From Saprospiraceae bacterium (lineage in GTDB: Bacteria; Bacteroidota; Bacteroidia; Chitinophagales; Saprospiraceae), in the NCBI GenBank assembly GCA_020848995.1, contig JADLHA010000037.1, positions 1 through 53,807 on the forward strand: DNA of 53,807 bases, read 5' to 3'. The position numbers were made by a program, and so were the translations under genes. Under the pieces are notes generated by a model, which worked only from the letters and a program-made list of their open reading frames with translations, searched no databases and was not told where the DNA came from. How positions within the stretch are numbered: position 1 is the first letter of the stretch; every line of letters starts with the position of its first letter. Of the stretch, positions 1-7,247 are shown piece after piece.

Positions 1-29
1 CTCTCTTTTGCTTGCGCAAAAAAGAGGGT
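1..29. repeat. Hairpin repeat, copy 1 of a 29-bp exact direct repeat
   Basis: These 29 bases recur without change at 99-127. Each copy is also a hairpin: CTCTCTTTTGC pairs with GCAAAAAAGAG across TTGC. The left edge of the window may cut a longer unit. A partial copy, CTTTTGCTTGCGCAA, lies at 50-64. Confidence 0.85.
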
Positions 30-73
30 TTGTACTCGAGAGCTGTTGGCTTTTGCTTGCGCAATGATGTTGG

Positions 74-127
74 GACTCACCCGGCACTGCGTGCCACCCT
101 CTCTTTTGCTTGCGCAAAAAAGAGGGT
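74..127 (-). repeat. Composite palindromic repeat, inverted copy
   Basis: Bases 74-103 are close to the reverse complement of 212-243, the GTGGCGCGTAGCGCC block followed by GGGGTGAGTC. They run directly into the second copy of the 29-bp hairpin repeat (99-127). The two blocks therefore form one composite element, here in the orientation opposite to the copies at 187 and 755. Confidence 0.75.
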
Positions 128-149
128 ACCTAACCGAGATCATTTGTGC

Positions 150-176
150 TTTGTTTTGCGCAAAAACGAAACAAAC
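150..176. repeat. Hairpin with TTTTGCGCAAAA core
   Basis: TTTGTTT and AAACAAA flank a perfect TTTTGCGCAAAA palindrome. It shares the TTTTGC..GCAAAA theme of the 29-bp repeats on its left. Confidence 0.55.
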
Positions 177-186
177 CGAGAACTCC

Positions 187-243
187 CCCCTCTTTGATCT
201 TGGAAAGATCAGAGAGGGGTGGCGCGTAGCGCCGGGGTGAGTC
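187..243 (+). repeat. Composite palindromic repeat, left flank of the DUF559 gene
   Basis: A long hairpin (CCCCTCTTTGATCTT pairing with AAGATCAGAGAGGGG) is followed by GGCGCGTAGCGCC, itself palindromic, and then GGGGTGAGTC. A second copy in the same orientation lies at 755-808, just after the DUF559 gene. Confidence 0.85.
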
Positions 244-371
244 ACCGTTCACTCTACGAAGCACCAAGCACAAATCAATAAACTGTAACTCTTAATAATA
301 TTTAACCGACTCAGAATAAATCCGGAAACGCCAAGCTATTCCCAATAGACTCTGGTAATTATTTTTAATAC

Positions 372-743
372 ATGAAAATCCGCAAATTACATGCAATCCT
401 TATTGCCAGAAAACTGCGTCGTGCAATGACTGTTTCGGAAAGAAAACTATGGTGTCATCTTCGGAACAGAAAATATAAAAACTTAAAATTTCTGAGACAG
501 CACCCCATCATTTATGGATGTGTAAATGGAAATGCGCAATTTTTTGTAGCAGATTTTTATTGTGACGAATTGAAATTGGTACTCGAATTAGATGGGTCAA
601 TTCATGAAACACAAAGAGCATACGATGCTAATCGCGATCAGATTATGCACGAATTGGGATTGCACGTACTCCGGTTAAAAAATGAGGAAACCGGTGATAT
701 GGAAAGAATTTACAATAAGTTGAATGAATATTGTATCGGATAA
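372..743 (+). CDS. DUF559 family endonuclease-like protein
   Basis: A 123-residue protein of the DUF559 type, a small PD-(D/E)xK nuclease-fold family related to Vsr. The core is visible: an N-terminal RKLRRAMTVSERKLW helix, then FVADFYCDELKLVLELDGS with H after it (residues about 58-78), giving the D...ELDG pattern, and a final strand HVLRLKNEE. Full length for the family. The gene is clearly AT-rich compared with its GC-rich neighbours and sits between two same-orientation composite palindromes (187-243 and 755-808), which suggests arrival by transfer. No partner gene is adjacent. Its substrate is unknown; these genes are often found alone in Bacteroidota genomes. The start is the only ATG giving a full domain. 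Confidence 0.85.
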   Translation: MKIRKLHAILIARKLRRAMTVSERKLWCHLRNRKYKNLKFLRQHPIIYGCVNGNAQFFVADFYCDELKLVLELDGSIHETQRAYDANRDQIMHELGLHVLRLKNEETGDMERIYNKLNEYCIG

Positions 744-754
744 TATAGCAAATA

Positions 755-808
755 CCCCTCTTTGATCTTGAAAAGATCAGAGAGGGGTAATGCGTAGCGC
801 CGGGGTGG
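755..808 (+). repeat. Composite palindromic repeat, right flank of the DUF559 gene
   Basis: A second copy of the 187-243 element: the same hairpin with one loop change (CTTGAAAAG instead of CTTGGAAAG), followed by TGCGTAGCGCCGGGGTG. It begins about 12 bases after the DUF559 stop codon. Confidence 0.85.
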
Positions 809-893
809 GGCCTCTTGATGTGATTGGACGGTCAAACGGAATTCCTGCTAACTTTGATCTCATGCCGGTTGCTATGCCCGGATTCTTCTGTGT

Positions 894-2951
894 ATGAAAC
901 TTCGTGACCACGCCGGGGTTCTACCCACGGCCCTATTTGCCATTGCGCTCATTGGAGTATGCCTTTGGTATGGCTACCAGGACCTGGTTTTTCGACCACC
1001 CCAGTCTATACACCAATGGCGTCAAAGCGACTGCGCATCCCTGGCTTTAAATTACCATCAGCACCACCTGGGTTTCATTCGCCCGCATACGCACAACCTG
1101 ACATCAGACCAGGGGACCAGCAGCGCCTGCGCTCCGAGTGAGTGGCCATTGCTTTATTGGTCGGTGTCCTGCTTTTATCACCTACTCGGCCCAGACGACA
1201 GCAATTACCGGATTTTCAACACCCTGCTCTTTCTGATGGGGCTCCTCTTTCTCTTTAGGTGGGTGTACTTGATTGTCGGGGATGCATTCTGGTCTCTGTT
1301 GGTGACGATGCTGTTGTTTTCATCCCCCGTCGTTGCCTACTACGGCAACAATTACCTTTCCGACAGCGCTGCGCTCGCCTTTTCTTTTGCCGGATGGTAC
1401 TTTTTCAGCAAGTACCTTCTCCGAGGGGGTTCGAAGTATTGGCCGGTGTCTCTGTTTGCAATTTCCGCATGCCTAAAACCTGGAGCCCTGATCAGTCCGA
1501 TGATCCTCGCCGCGCTGCTACTTAATCCCCGGATCATCGGGCGAAGGAAAATTGTGCTTCCACATCGCCTGCAACTTCGAAACAGTTGGCCTCTGTTGCT
1601 CGTTCCTCTGGCGCCGATGCCCTGGATCGCTTATGCGAATTGGTACAACCGCATTCACGATTGCAGTTATTTCAGCACAACTGTTTTCCCCATTTGGAAT
1701 TACACCTTGAAAGAAATTGCAGATTACCTGCAGCACATGGTCCGGTTATGGGGTGACCAGTATTTCCATCCGGCAACTCTGGCACTCCTGGTTATGGCCT
1801 TTGCTTGGACCCTCTGGCCGGGCAGCAAGTCCGGAGGAATCTGGCGGAACGCTTGCCTGTGGGGCGCGCTAGGTTGCACGTCATATTGTATTCTCCAATT
1901 TCAGGCATTGGCAGATCACGATTACTACGTGCTCAATCTGTTCATTTTTCCGGTACTGGTAATGATTGCTTTGCTCAACGGCATACGCCAGCATCATCCC
2001 GGTATCTATTCCTCACCTGCAGTCAAAGTTGCAGCTGCAGGATTTGTGTTGTTCAATTTGCATCACGCGGCAAATAGTCTGGATTTCCGTTATAAAGGAT
2101 GGCCCAATGACCGTGACGCCAATGCGGCCTATGCTTCGGCCAAATTGGCATTGAGGGCTGCCGGGGTGACGGAGCGCGACACCATCATTTCTTTGCCGGA
2201 CAGGAGTCACGCCTCTTTGTACCTGCTCAACTGCAAGGGTTGGACACTCTATACGGACGCCCGTTTCAACCGGAGCGCCCCCATCCCTTACAATCAGGAC
2301 AGCGTGGGCATCCGCCGTTCGGTTGAACGGGGAGCTCGATACCTATTTGTGCTGGGCACGAATTTTCTGGAAAGTAGCGATTACCTTCGGTCCTTTACAA
2401 CCCGGCTGGTCGCACACGACGGAGAATGGTACCTGTTTGATCTTCGGGATGGCCCCGCCAATTTTCAAATGTCTCAGGAGGTTCCATCAGCCGTTTATCG
2501 CTGTGATGCCGAGAACCTGACTCCGGATGGTGTGCACTTCATGGATGCGGTTTCCGGAAAGGCTTTTGAGGGTGTAAATCTCCGTACGGATAGTTTCTCG
2601 AAGTCTGGATGCTATTCGGTACATCTAACGAACGAACGTCCGTTTGGTATGACCCTAAGGGTGTCAGTTGCTGCCGGTGGGGAGCGCTTGCGAATGGAGG
2701 TATGGCGCAAGGTGGGATCAGCTGAAGAAGCCATACCCATTGTCGCAGTGCCGGCAAAAGGCGTTTATGAAAACCGGGCCAGGGTGATCCGGGAAGATGA
2801 CGGCTGGCAATTGCTGCGACTGGACTGCCGCCTGGATGCGGAGGCTGCCGGAGGGCTCCTGGAACTTTATCTCTACAACCCCGGAAGCGGACCGGCATGG
2901 TTTGACGACTTGTCCATCTTCAGGTATTGGAGCAGAGAAACTGGCAGGTGA
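894..2951 (+). CDS. GT-C-type membrane glycosyltransferase (family 39-like)
   Basis: A 685-residue integral membrane protein. A first TM helix is followed by a periplasmic loop with HQWRQSD (about residue 40), the motif position that carries the catalytic acid in GT39/ArnT-like enzymes using polyprenyl-phosphate sugars. Many hydrophobic segments follow to about residue 400. From about 540 to the end there is a soluble beta-rich domain ending LYLYNPGSGPAWFDDLSIFR, which looks like a carbohydrate-binding jelly roll. Acceptor and sugar are unknown. The stop codon abuts the stop of the convergent gene on the other strand with no gap. Bases 2625-2647 carry a copy of the scattered AACGAACGTTTG-like palindrome (here encoding TNERPFG). 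Confidence 0.7.
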   Translation: MKLRDHAGVLPTALFAIALIGVCLWYGYQDLVFRPPQSIHQWRQSDCASLALNYHQHHLGFIRPHTHNLTSDQGTSSACAPSEWPLLYWSVSCFYHLLGPDDSNYRIFNTLLFLMGLLFLFRWVYLIVGDAFWSLLVTMLLFSSPVVAYYGNNYLSDSAALAFSFAGWYFFSKYLLRGGSKYWPVSLFAISACLKPGALISPMILAALLLNPRIIGRRKIVLPHRLQLRNSWPLLLVPLAPMPWIAYANWYNRIHDCSYFSTTVFPIWNYTLKEIADYLQHMVRLWGDQYFHPATLALLVMAFAWTLWPGSKSGGIWRNACLWGALGCTSYCILQFQALADHDYYVLNLFIFPVLVMIALLNGIRQHHPGIYSSPAVKVAAAGFVLFNLHHAANSLDFRYKGWPNDRDANAAYASAKLALRAAGVTERDTIISLPDRSHASLYLLNCKGWTLYTDARFNRSAPIPYNQDSVGIRRSVERGARYLFVLGTNFLESSDYLRSFTTRLVAHDGEWYLFDLRDGPANFQMSQEVPSAVYRCDAENLTPDGVHFMDAVSGKAFEGVNLRTDSFSKSGCYSVHLTNERPFGMTLRVSVAAGGERLRMEVWRKVGSAEEAIPIVAVPAKGVYENRARVIREDDGWQLLRLDCRLDAEAAGGLLELYLYNPGSGPAWFDDLSIFRYWSRETGR
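2625..2647 (+). repeat. Scattered palindrome, degenerate copy inside a gene
   Basis: CTAACGAACGAACGTCCGTTTGG matches the family ACTAACGAACGTTTG with a 4-base GAAC duplication. It is read in frame by the glycosyltransferase gene. Confidence 0.5.
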
Positions 2952-4304
2952 TCATTCTTCGCCGCGTTTCGCGCGTTCGTAGTCTGGTGACCGGATGGCC
3001 TGTTTGTAAGCATCGGTATAAGTCAGTCTTCCAAAAGATGCAAGATAAGCCCTTGCATTCATTCCGTCGAAATGAACCAGTCCGTATCGGTATTGCAGGG
3101 TTTGAAATCCGTTGAAGGCGATGGCCAGCAATACCACCGCGATCCATACCCTGCGGACAGATCTGGAGCGCACTAACAACTGTTCGGATACTGCCGCGAG
3201 CGGTAGCGCCATGACTGCATAGCTGTCGATCATCGCGCGGTTGCCGAAACCGACATACCACCAGCACCACCAGGAGAACACGACGTACAGGTAAACGGGT
3301 AAAAATACCTTTCCTGCAAGAGCGAACGGATGTTTGGAGACATTCCAATAGTAAGCTCCGGCCAATGCAAACGCCATGATGGGCGTATATACCAGCCATC
3401 CGTTGCGAAAACTGAATATTCCCTGTAGCACCCGTGGCTTTAAAAAGAAGAAGCCTTCGTCGAGGTAGGAATAGAAAAACCAATGTCCGGTGAGGGATTT
3501 CCAATAAAGCAGTTGCGGCAATTGAACGGTAGCTGCAACACATGCGAAGAGCAGGACATGCGCCCAGTTTTGCCGCATCCAGTGCAGGCGCTCAGTCGCA
3601 TCGGTCATGCGCTGCATGCCGTAGAGGACCGGAAATAGGGCAAACAAGGCATTCACCGGGCGGATGAGGGTCATCAGTCCGAGGCAGAGGCCAGCCAAAG
3701 CAGTGAACCGCCATCGCGGCGCATCGTGGCCTTTTGAAACCAGGTACAGGAGTGCTGCAGAGAGCGAGAAGGTATAGGCATGCGACATGGCAGCCTCTGT
3801 CGTCGCATAAAAAAAGAGGTTGGTGCCCAGCCCGGTTACCAGGAGGGTCGTTGCAACTGCACCATCCGAAAACCAACGCAGCAGGGTTCGTCGAAGTAGG
3901 ATCAGTCCGATGGTCAGGTAGAACAGAGCAGAGAGGTGAATGTACTGGTGGTAATAAATGGTAAACCCGTCGGGGGGGAGTCCGGCACTCTGGGTATGGA
4001 TGTGTGCAAGTGCAAAAAACGGAGCATAGAGCAGGGCCATCCCCATCGTAGGTTTGTGGACCAGTGCGCCGTTGGGTGCTGTTTGCGGCCAGAATTTCCT
4101 TTCCGCCCCATATTCCGGATGTCCACGTAAAAATTCTAAACGGTAATCGTGGTGGATAAATGTTGCCGGCAGGTAAGCGTAAAAACCAATGACGTCCCAA
4201 TCGATGACGTTGAGATTTTTCCAACGTGCAATATTGAAATTGGAATAGGCCAGGATGCCGATGACCACTGCACAGGCAAGGCTCGAAGCGCTTAGGTTCT
4301 TCAT
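2952..4304 (-). CDS. Polytopic membrane protein, GT-C-like
   Basis: A 450-residue protein with about ten hydrophobic segments. An acidic DWDVIGFYAYLPA motif follows the first TM helix, the place where GT-C glycosyltransferases keep their metal/catalytic acid, and KPTMGMALLYAPFF follows. This resembles Bacteroidota membrane proteins annotated loosely as family 39-like glycosyltransferases, but I cannot assign a substrate. It begins 18 bases after the VanZ-like stop, so it is probably the last gene of the citrate synthase-gcvH-VanZ operon. Its stop touches that of the convergent glycosyltransferase. A transporter or unrelated membrane protein remains possible. Confidence 0.6.
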   Translation of the reverse strand: MKNLSASSLACAVVIGILAYSNFNIARWKNLNVIDWDVIGFYAYLPATFIHHDYRLEFLRGHPEYGAERKFWPQTAPNGALVHKPTMGMALLYAPFFALAHIHTQSAGLPPDGFTIYYHQYIHLSALFYLTIGLILLRRTLLRWFSDGAVATTLLVTGLGTNLFFYATTEAAMSHAYTFSLSAALLYLVSKGHDAPRWRFTALAGLCLGLMTLIRPVNALFALFPVLYGMQRMTDATERLHWMRQNWAHVLLFACVAATVQLPQLLYWKSLTGHWFFYSYLDEGFFFLKPRVLQGIFSFRNGWLVYTPIMAFALAGAYYWNVSKHPFALAGKVFLPVYLYVVFSWWCWWYVGFGNRAMIDSYAVMALPLAAVSEQLLVRSRSVRRVWIAVVLLAIAFNGFQTLQYRYGLVHFDGMNARAYLASFGRLTYTDAYKQAIRSPDYERAKRGEE

Positions 4305-4322
4305 GATCGGACGCTGGGCAAT

Positions 4323-4736
4323 TTACGAATCATCGTCGTCATGGATGCCATGATCTCTTCGATTAGGTAATTTGTCGCTGGAAATACTGAGGGGCCAGGC
4401 AAAAGCAATGCCAGCTGCATTGGCTAGGAGGTCCAGAGGATCAAAGCTGCGCCCGCGAGGCATCGTGCCCTGACACATTTCAAGCAAGAGTCCGAGGAGG
4501 AAAAGACCTGCGACGATGTGGAGCGGACCTGCCAGGCGCGCTCGGAAATAACAGAAGGCCGCAAAACCGTACAGTAAGAAGTGTCCTAACTTGTCGATGC
4601 CCAACAGAGCATCCCAACTTAACTTAGGGAGGCTCGTCCCCGGTACGAGCGACAGCACGAGGATGGCAGCCACGGTCGCCCAGGCCATCCACCGGTACTG
4701 GATCGGACCCGGAGCATGCATGGCATGCCGGATCAA
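4323..4736 (-). CDS. VanZ-like family membrane protein
   Basis: A 137-residue protein with four hydrophobic segments. The VanZ-like core is visible: [14 protein letters not shown] in the second helix region and [16 protein letters not shown] near the end, with conserved D, H and the D-x-x-D-x-x-x-N pattern. Biochemical role unknown for this family outside teicoplanin-resistance VanZ. The ATG overlaps the gcvH stop by four bases (ATGA), so translation is probably coupled. VanZ-like genes next to gcvH are a common Bacteroidota arrangement, so this is not a sign of glycopeptide resistance. Confidence 0.85.
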   Translation of the reverse strand: MIRHAMHAPGPIQYRWMAWATVAAILVLSLVPGTSLPKLSWDALLGIDKLGHFLLYGFAAFCYFRARLAGPLHIVAGLFLLGLLLEMCQGTMPRGRSFDPLDLLANAAGIAFAWPLSISSDKLPNRRDHGIHDDDDS

Positions 4737-5125
4737 TGACCGATAAGGGAACGGTAAGCGGCTGCGTCGAGTAGGCCGTTCACCTCAGCCGGATTGGATA
4801 CCTGAATGCGGATGATCCATCCCTTTCCATAGGGATCGGAATTGATCAGCGTAGGATCATTTCCAGCTTTTTCGTCGAGGTCCGGATTGAATTCAATCAC
4901 AGTGCCGCTTACGGGCATAAAGAGGTCCGATGTGGTTTTAACAGCTTCCACCGTTCCGAAGACTTCGTCACGGCTTACATCCTGCCCGACGGTATCAACT
5001 TCGACGTAAACGATATCGCCCAGTTCGGATTGGGCGAATTCCGTAATGCCGATGGTCGCCTGGTCTCCATCTACCTGGATCCATTCGTGTTCCTTGGTGT
5101 ACTTCAGATTTTCTGGAAAGTTCAT
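4733..5125 (-). CDS. gcvH: Glycine cleavage system H protein
   Basis: A 130-residue lipoyl carrier of the glycine cleavage system. It shuttles the aminomethyl group between the P, T and L proteins in the cytoplasm. It opens [16 protein letters not shown], typical for GcvH. The lipoylated lysine lies in [13 protein letters not shown] (about residue 64), and the C-terminal half has [13 protein letters not shown]. Length matches the family. I chose this ATG because it gives the canonical N-terminus and overlaps the citrate synthase stop as ATGA; a longer reading frame upstream lies inside citrate synthase. The genes for the P and T proteins are not in the window. Confidence 0.97.
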   Translation of the reverse strand: MNFPENLKYTKEHEWIQVDGDQATIGITEFAQSELGDIVYVEVDTVGQDVSRDEVFGTVEAVKTTSDLFMPVSGTVIEFNPDLDEKAGNDPTLINSDPYGKGWIIRIQVSNPAEVNGLLDAAAYRSLIGH

Positions 5126-6453
5126 ACGCTTAAAGTGGTTTTTACCTTTTTGCTTGCAACAAATTCGCGGATTTCCTCGGTCGTCAGCGATTTCGGACGT
5201 TCGAGCGGGAGGTTGAGTGCGCGATCCCAGCAAAGTTGTGCGAGTACGCCGAGCGCACGCGAAACGCCGAAAAGTACCGTATAGAAGTTGTGTTCTCCGA
5301 GTCCGTAGTGTTCGAGCAAGGCACCGGAATGCGCATCCACGTTGGGCCAGGGGTTTTTGACCTTGCCCAGCCCTTGCAGAATGTCGGGAACGACATCGAA
5401 TACGTGCCAGACGATCTGTACCATGGGGTCGTCAGGACAGTGTTTGCGAGCAAAATCGCGTTGGGCAAGAAAGCGCGGATCCGGCGAGCGGAGTACGGCG
5501 TGTCCATATCCGGGTACGACTACGCCTTTGGCAATGGTCTTTTTGACGTAGTCGGAAATCTGGTCGCGCGTGGGCGTGCGGGTGCCGAGGTCGTTGATCA
5601 TGTCGTAAATCCAATCCATGACCTCCTGATTTGCGAGTCCGTGCAATGGACCCGCCAGGGCGTTCATTCCGCCAGCCAATGCCAGGTAAGCGTCGCTGAG
5701 GGTTGACCCCACGAGGTGTACGGTGTGCGCAGAGGCATTGCCTCCCTCGTGGTCTGCATGAATGGTCATGTAAAGGCGCATGAGGTCTTTGAACTCCGGT
5801 GCGTCTTTGCCGAGCATGTGGGCGAAATTGGCACTCCAATCGAGTTTGGGATCCATTGCAATGTGCTGGCTCCCGTAAAATGTTTTGCGATAGACATAAG
5901 CAGCGACGAGCGGAAGTTTTGCGATGAGGTTCATGCAATCTTCGTACATGAATTCCCAGTATCGCGATTTGGTCATTCCGCTTTCGTACTCGTGGGCGAA
6001 AAGGCTGGTCGACTGCATGGCCATGATGGCGATGCTGAACTGCGTCATGGGGTGAATGGAAGAATCCATGTGGTCGAGCAGGTCGATGTCGGCTTCCGAA
6101 AGTTTGGCCCTTTTGACCCATTCGCGGCTGAGGGCTTCAACATCAGCCTCCGTAGGCATTTCCCCGGTGAGCATCAGCCAGAACAGGCCCTCTGGCAGAG
6201 GTTCCGTGGCTCCGTTGATCCGTGGCAGGAGCTGGCGCAATTCGGGAATGGAATACCCCCTGAACCGGATGCCTTCCTGGGCATCCAGGGAGGAAGTCTC
6301 CCAAATCATGCATTTGATTCCGCGCATACCGCCATAAACCTGATCGATGGTGACCTCGTCTATGACCTCGTTGCCGTGGGCGCTGAGCAAGACTTTGATT
6401 TCCTCCGTGGCGGTCGTAAAGCGCTCTTTGAACAGGGCTTTTAGCTTATCCAT
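5122..6453 (-). CDS. gltA: Citrate synthase, eukaryotic (mitochondrial) type
   Basis: Condenses acetyl-CoA and oxaloacetate to citrate, the entry step of the TCA cycle. The protein has 443 residues. The active-site residues fall in three visible boxes: His in [11 protein letters not shown], His in [10 protein letters not shown] and Asp in [14 protein letters not shown]. The C-terminal run [20 protein letters not shown] with LPLERPKS is the signature of the mitochondrial-type enzyme and not of the NADH-sensitive type II E. coli GltA. First gene of a leftward unit with gcvH, the VanZ-like gene and the membrane protein, joined by ATGA overlaps. A promoter-like CAAAAGTA (-7, minus strand) lies about 35 bases before the ATG. 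The ATG at 6453 gives the normal N-terminus [12 protein letters not shown]. Confidence 0.95.
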   Translation of the reverse strand: MDKLKALFKERFTTATEEIKVLLSAHGNEVIDEVTIDQVYGGMRGIKCMIWETSSLDAQEGIRFRGYSIPELRQLLPRINGATEPLPEGLFWLMLTGEMPTEADVEALSREWVKRAKLSEADIDLLDHMDSSIHPMTQFSIAIMAMQSTSLFAHEYESGMTKSRYWEFMYEDCMNLIAKLPLVAAYVYRKTFYGSQHIAMDPKLDWSANFAHMLGKDAPEFKDLMRLYMTIHADHEGGNASAHTVHLVGSTLSDAYLALAGGMNALAGPLHGLANQEVMDWIYDMINDLGTRTPTRDQISDYVKKTIAKGVVVPGYGHAVLRSPDPRFLAQRDFARKHCPDDPMVQIVWHVFDVVPDILQGLGKVKNPWPNVDAHSGALLEHYGLGEHNFYTVLFGVSRALGVLAQLCWDRALNLPLERPKSLTTEEIREFVASKKVKTTLSV

Positions 6454-6487
6454 GAATTCACCGTACTTTCTGTCTGAAAAACAAGCG

Positions 6488-6521
6488 CAAAAGTATAATG
6501 TTTTCAAGGATTGCCAACAAA
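6488..6521 (-). promoter_or_regulatory. Predicted promoter of citrate synthase-gcvH
   Basis: On the minus strand TACTTTTG (6488-6495) fits the Bacteroidota -7 consensus TAnnTTTG, and TTTG (6518-6521) lies 22 bases upstream. The predicted start leaves a leader of roughly 30 bases. It is back to back with the promoter at 6538. Confidence 0.5.
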
Positions 6522-6537
6522 AACCAGACATTTCAGA

Positions 6538-6545
6538 TACCTTTG
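6538..6545 (+). promoter_or_regulatory. Predicted -7 box of the DUF3109 gene
   Basis: TACCTTTG matches TAnnTTTG. A start point near 6551 would give a leader of about 68 bases. No clear TTTG at the right distance upstream. Confidence 0.4.
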
Positions 6546-6618
6546 GCACAAAATCTTGCCGGCTGCATTCAGCCTACACCCTAAATGGTTTTTGCTCTGG
6601 CATACAAAGCGTTGAAGT

Positions 6619-7221
6619 ATGTTGGTCATTGGCAATGTTCTGGTCAGCGACGAATTGCTGGAAGTCCATTTCCGCTGTGCCCTGGAAAGCTGTAAGGGCG
6701 CCTGCTGCCACGAGGGAGATTTCGGGGCGCCTCTGCTTCCCGAAGAGCGGGATGAGCTGAGACAACACGGCGAACTGATCGCTCAACAGCTCGATGCGGA
6801 GGCGGCGGAGCTTCTCCGGAGTGAAGGTCCCGCGAAGTATTACCGGGAAATGCATGCCTGGGGAACGACGCTCATGCCGGAAGGTCCCTGTGTCTTTATG
6901 GTGCGCGACGACCAGGGCATAGCGACGTGCGCACTTGAAAAAGCCTGGGAGCAGGGCCGGATTCCCGTACGTAAACCGGTTTCCTGCCACCTCTATCCCG
7001 TAAGGGTTTACGAAAATGCGCCGCGGGGGTTTACGGCGTTGAACTACGACGCCTGGGAAATTTGCTATGCTGCCTGTGTAGCCGGAAGAAAAGAACGGAT
7101 GCCCGTGTTCCGTTTCGTTCGCGAAGGGCTGATCCGCCGTTTTGGTCAGGAATTTTACGATCAGCTCGAAGCCGCCTGGAAGGACCGGTACCAGGACGTA
7201 CCCAACTTAACGGGAGAGTAA
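6619..7221 (+). CDS. DUF3109 family cysteine-rich protein
   Basis: A 200-residue cytoplasmic protein of the DUF3109 family, related in pattern to the YkgJ-type Zn/Fe cysteine cluster proteins. Visible cysteines are CALESCKGACCHEGDFGAP (about residues 20-38), then PCVFM, TCALEKAW, SCHLYPVR and ICYAAC, an arrangement that suggests a metal or Fe-S site. Function is not established. It is transcribed away from citrate synthase. The stop is followed after one base by a copy of the scattered palindrome (7223-7242), and the convergent metH ends a few bases further. Confidence 0.85.
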   Translation: MLVIGNVLVSDELLEVHFRCALESCKGACCHEGDFGAPLLPEERDELRQHGELIAQQLDAEAAELLRSEGPAKYYREMHAWGTTLMPEGPCVFMVRDDQGIATCALEKAWEQGRIPVRKPVSCHLYPVRVYENAPRGFTALNYDAWEICYAACVAGRKERMPVFRFVREGLIRRFGQEFYDQLEAAWKDRYQDVPNLTGE

Positions 7222-7222
7222 T

Positions 7223-7242
7223 ACTTACGAACGTTTGTTAGC
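7223..7242 (+). repeat. Scattered palindrome ACGAACGTTTG, intergenic copy
   Basis: ACTTACGAACGTTTGTTAGC lies between the stops of two convergent genes (DUF3109 and metH). It contains the exact directional core ACGAACGTTTG in plus orientation. Confidence 0.75.
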
Positions 7243-7247
7243 TTACA

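Noticed and set aside
1-243. Possible CRISPR array from the repeated hairpins
   Set aside because: Only two full repeats of one kind, uneven spacing, overlap with other palindromes, and no cas genes nearby.
4323-4736. VanZ-like gene as a glycopeptide-resistance determinant
   Set aside because: No other van genes; VanZ-like proteins next to gcvH are ordinary in Bacteroidota.
7222-7247. Palindrome as a Rho-independent terminator between convergent genes
   Set aside because: The palindrome has no loop and no U tract, and the same motif occurs inside coding regions.
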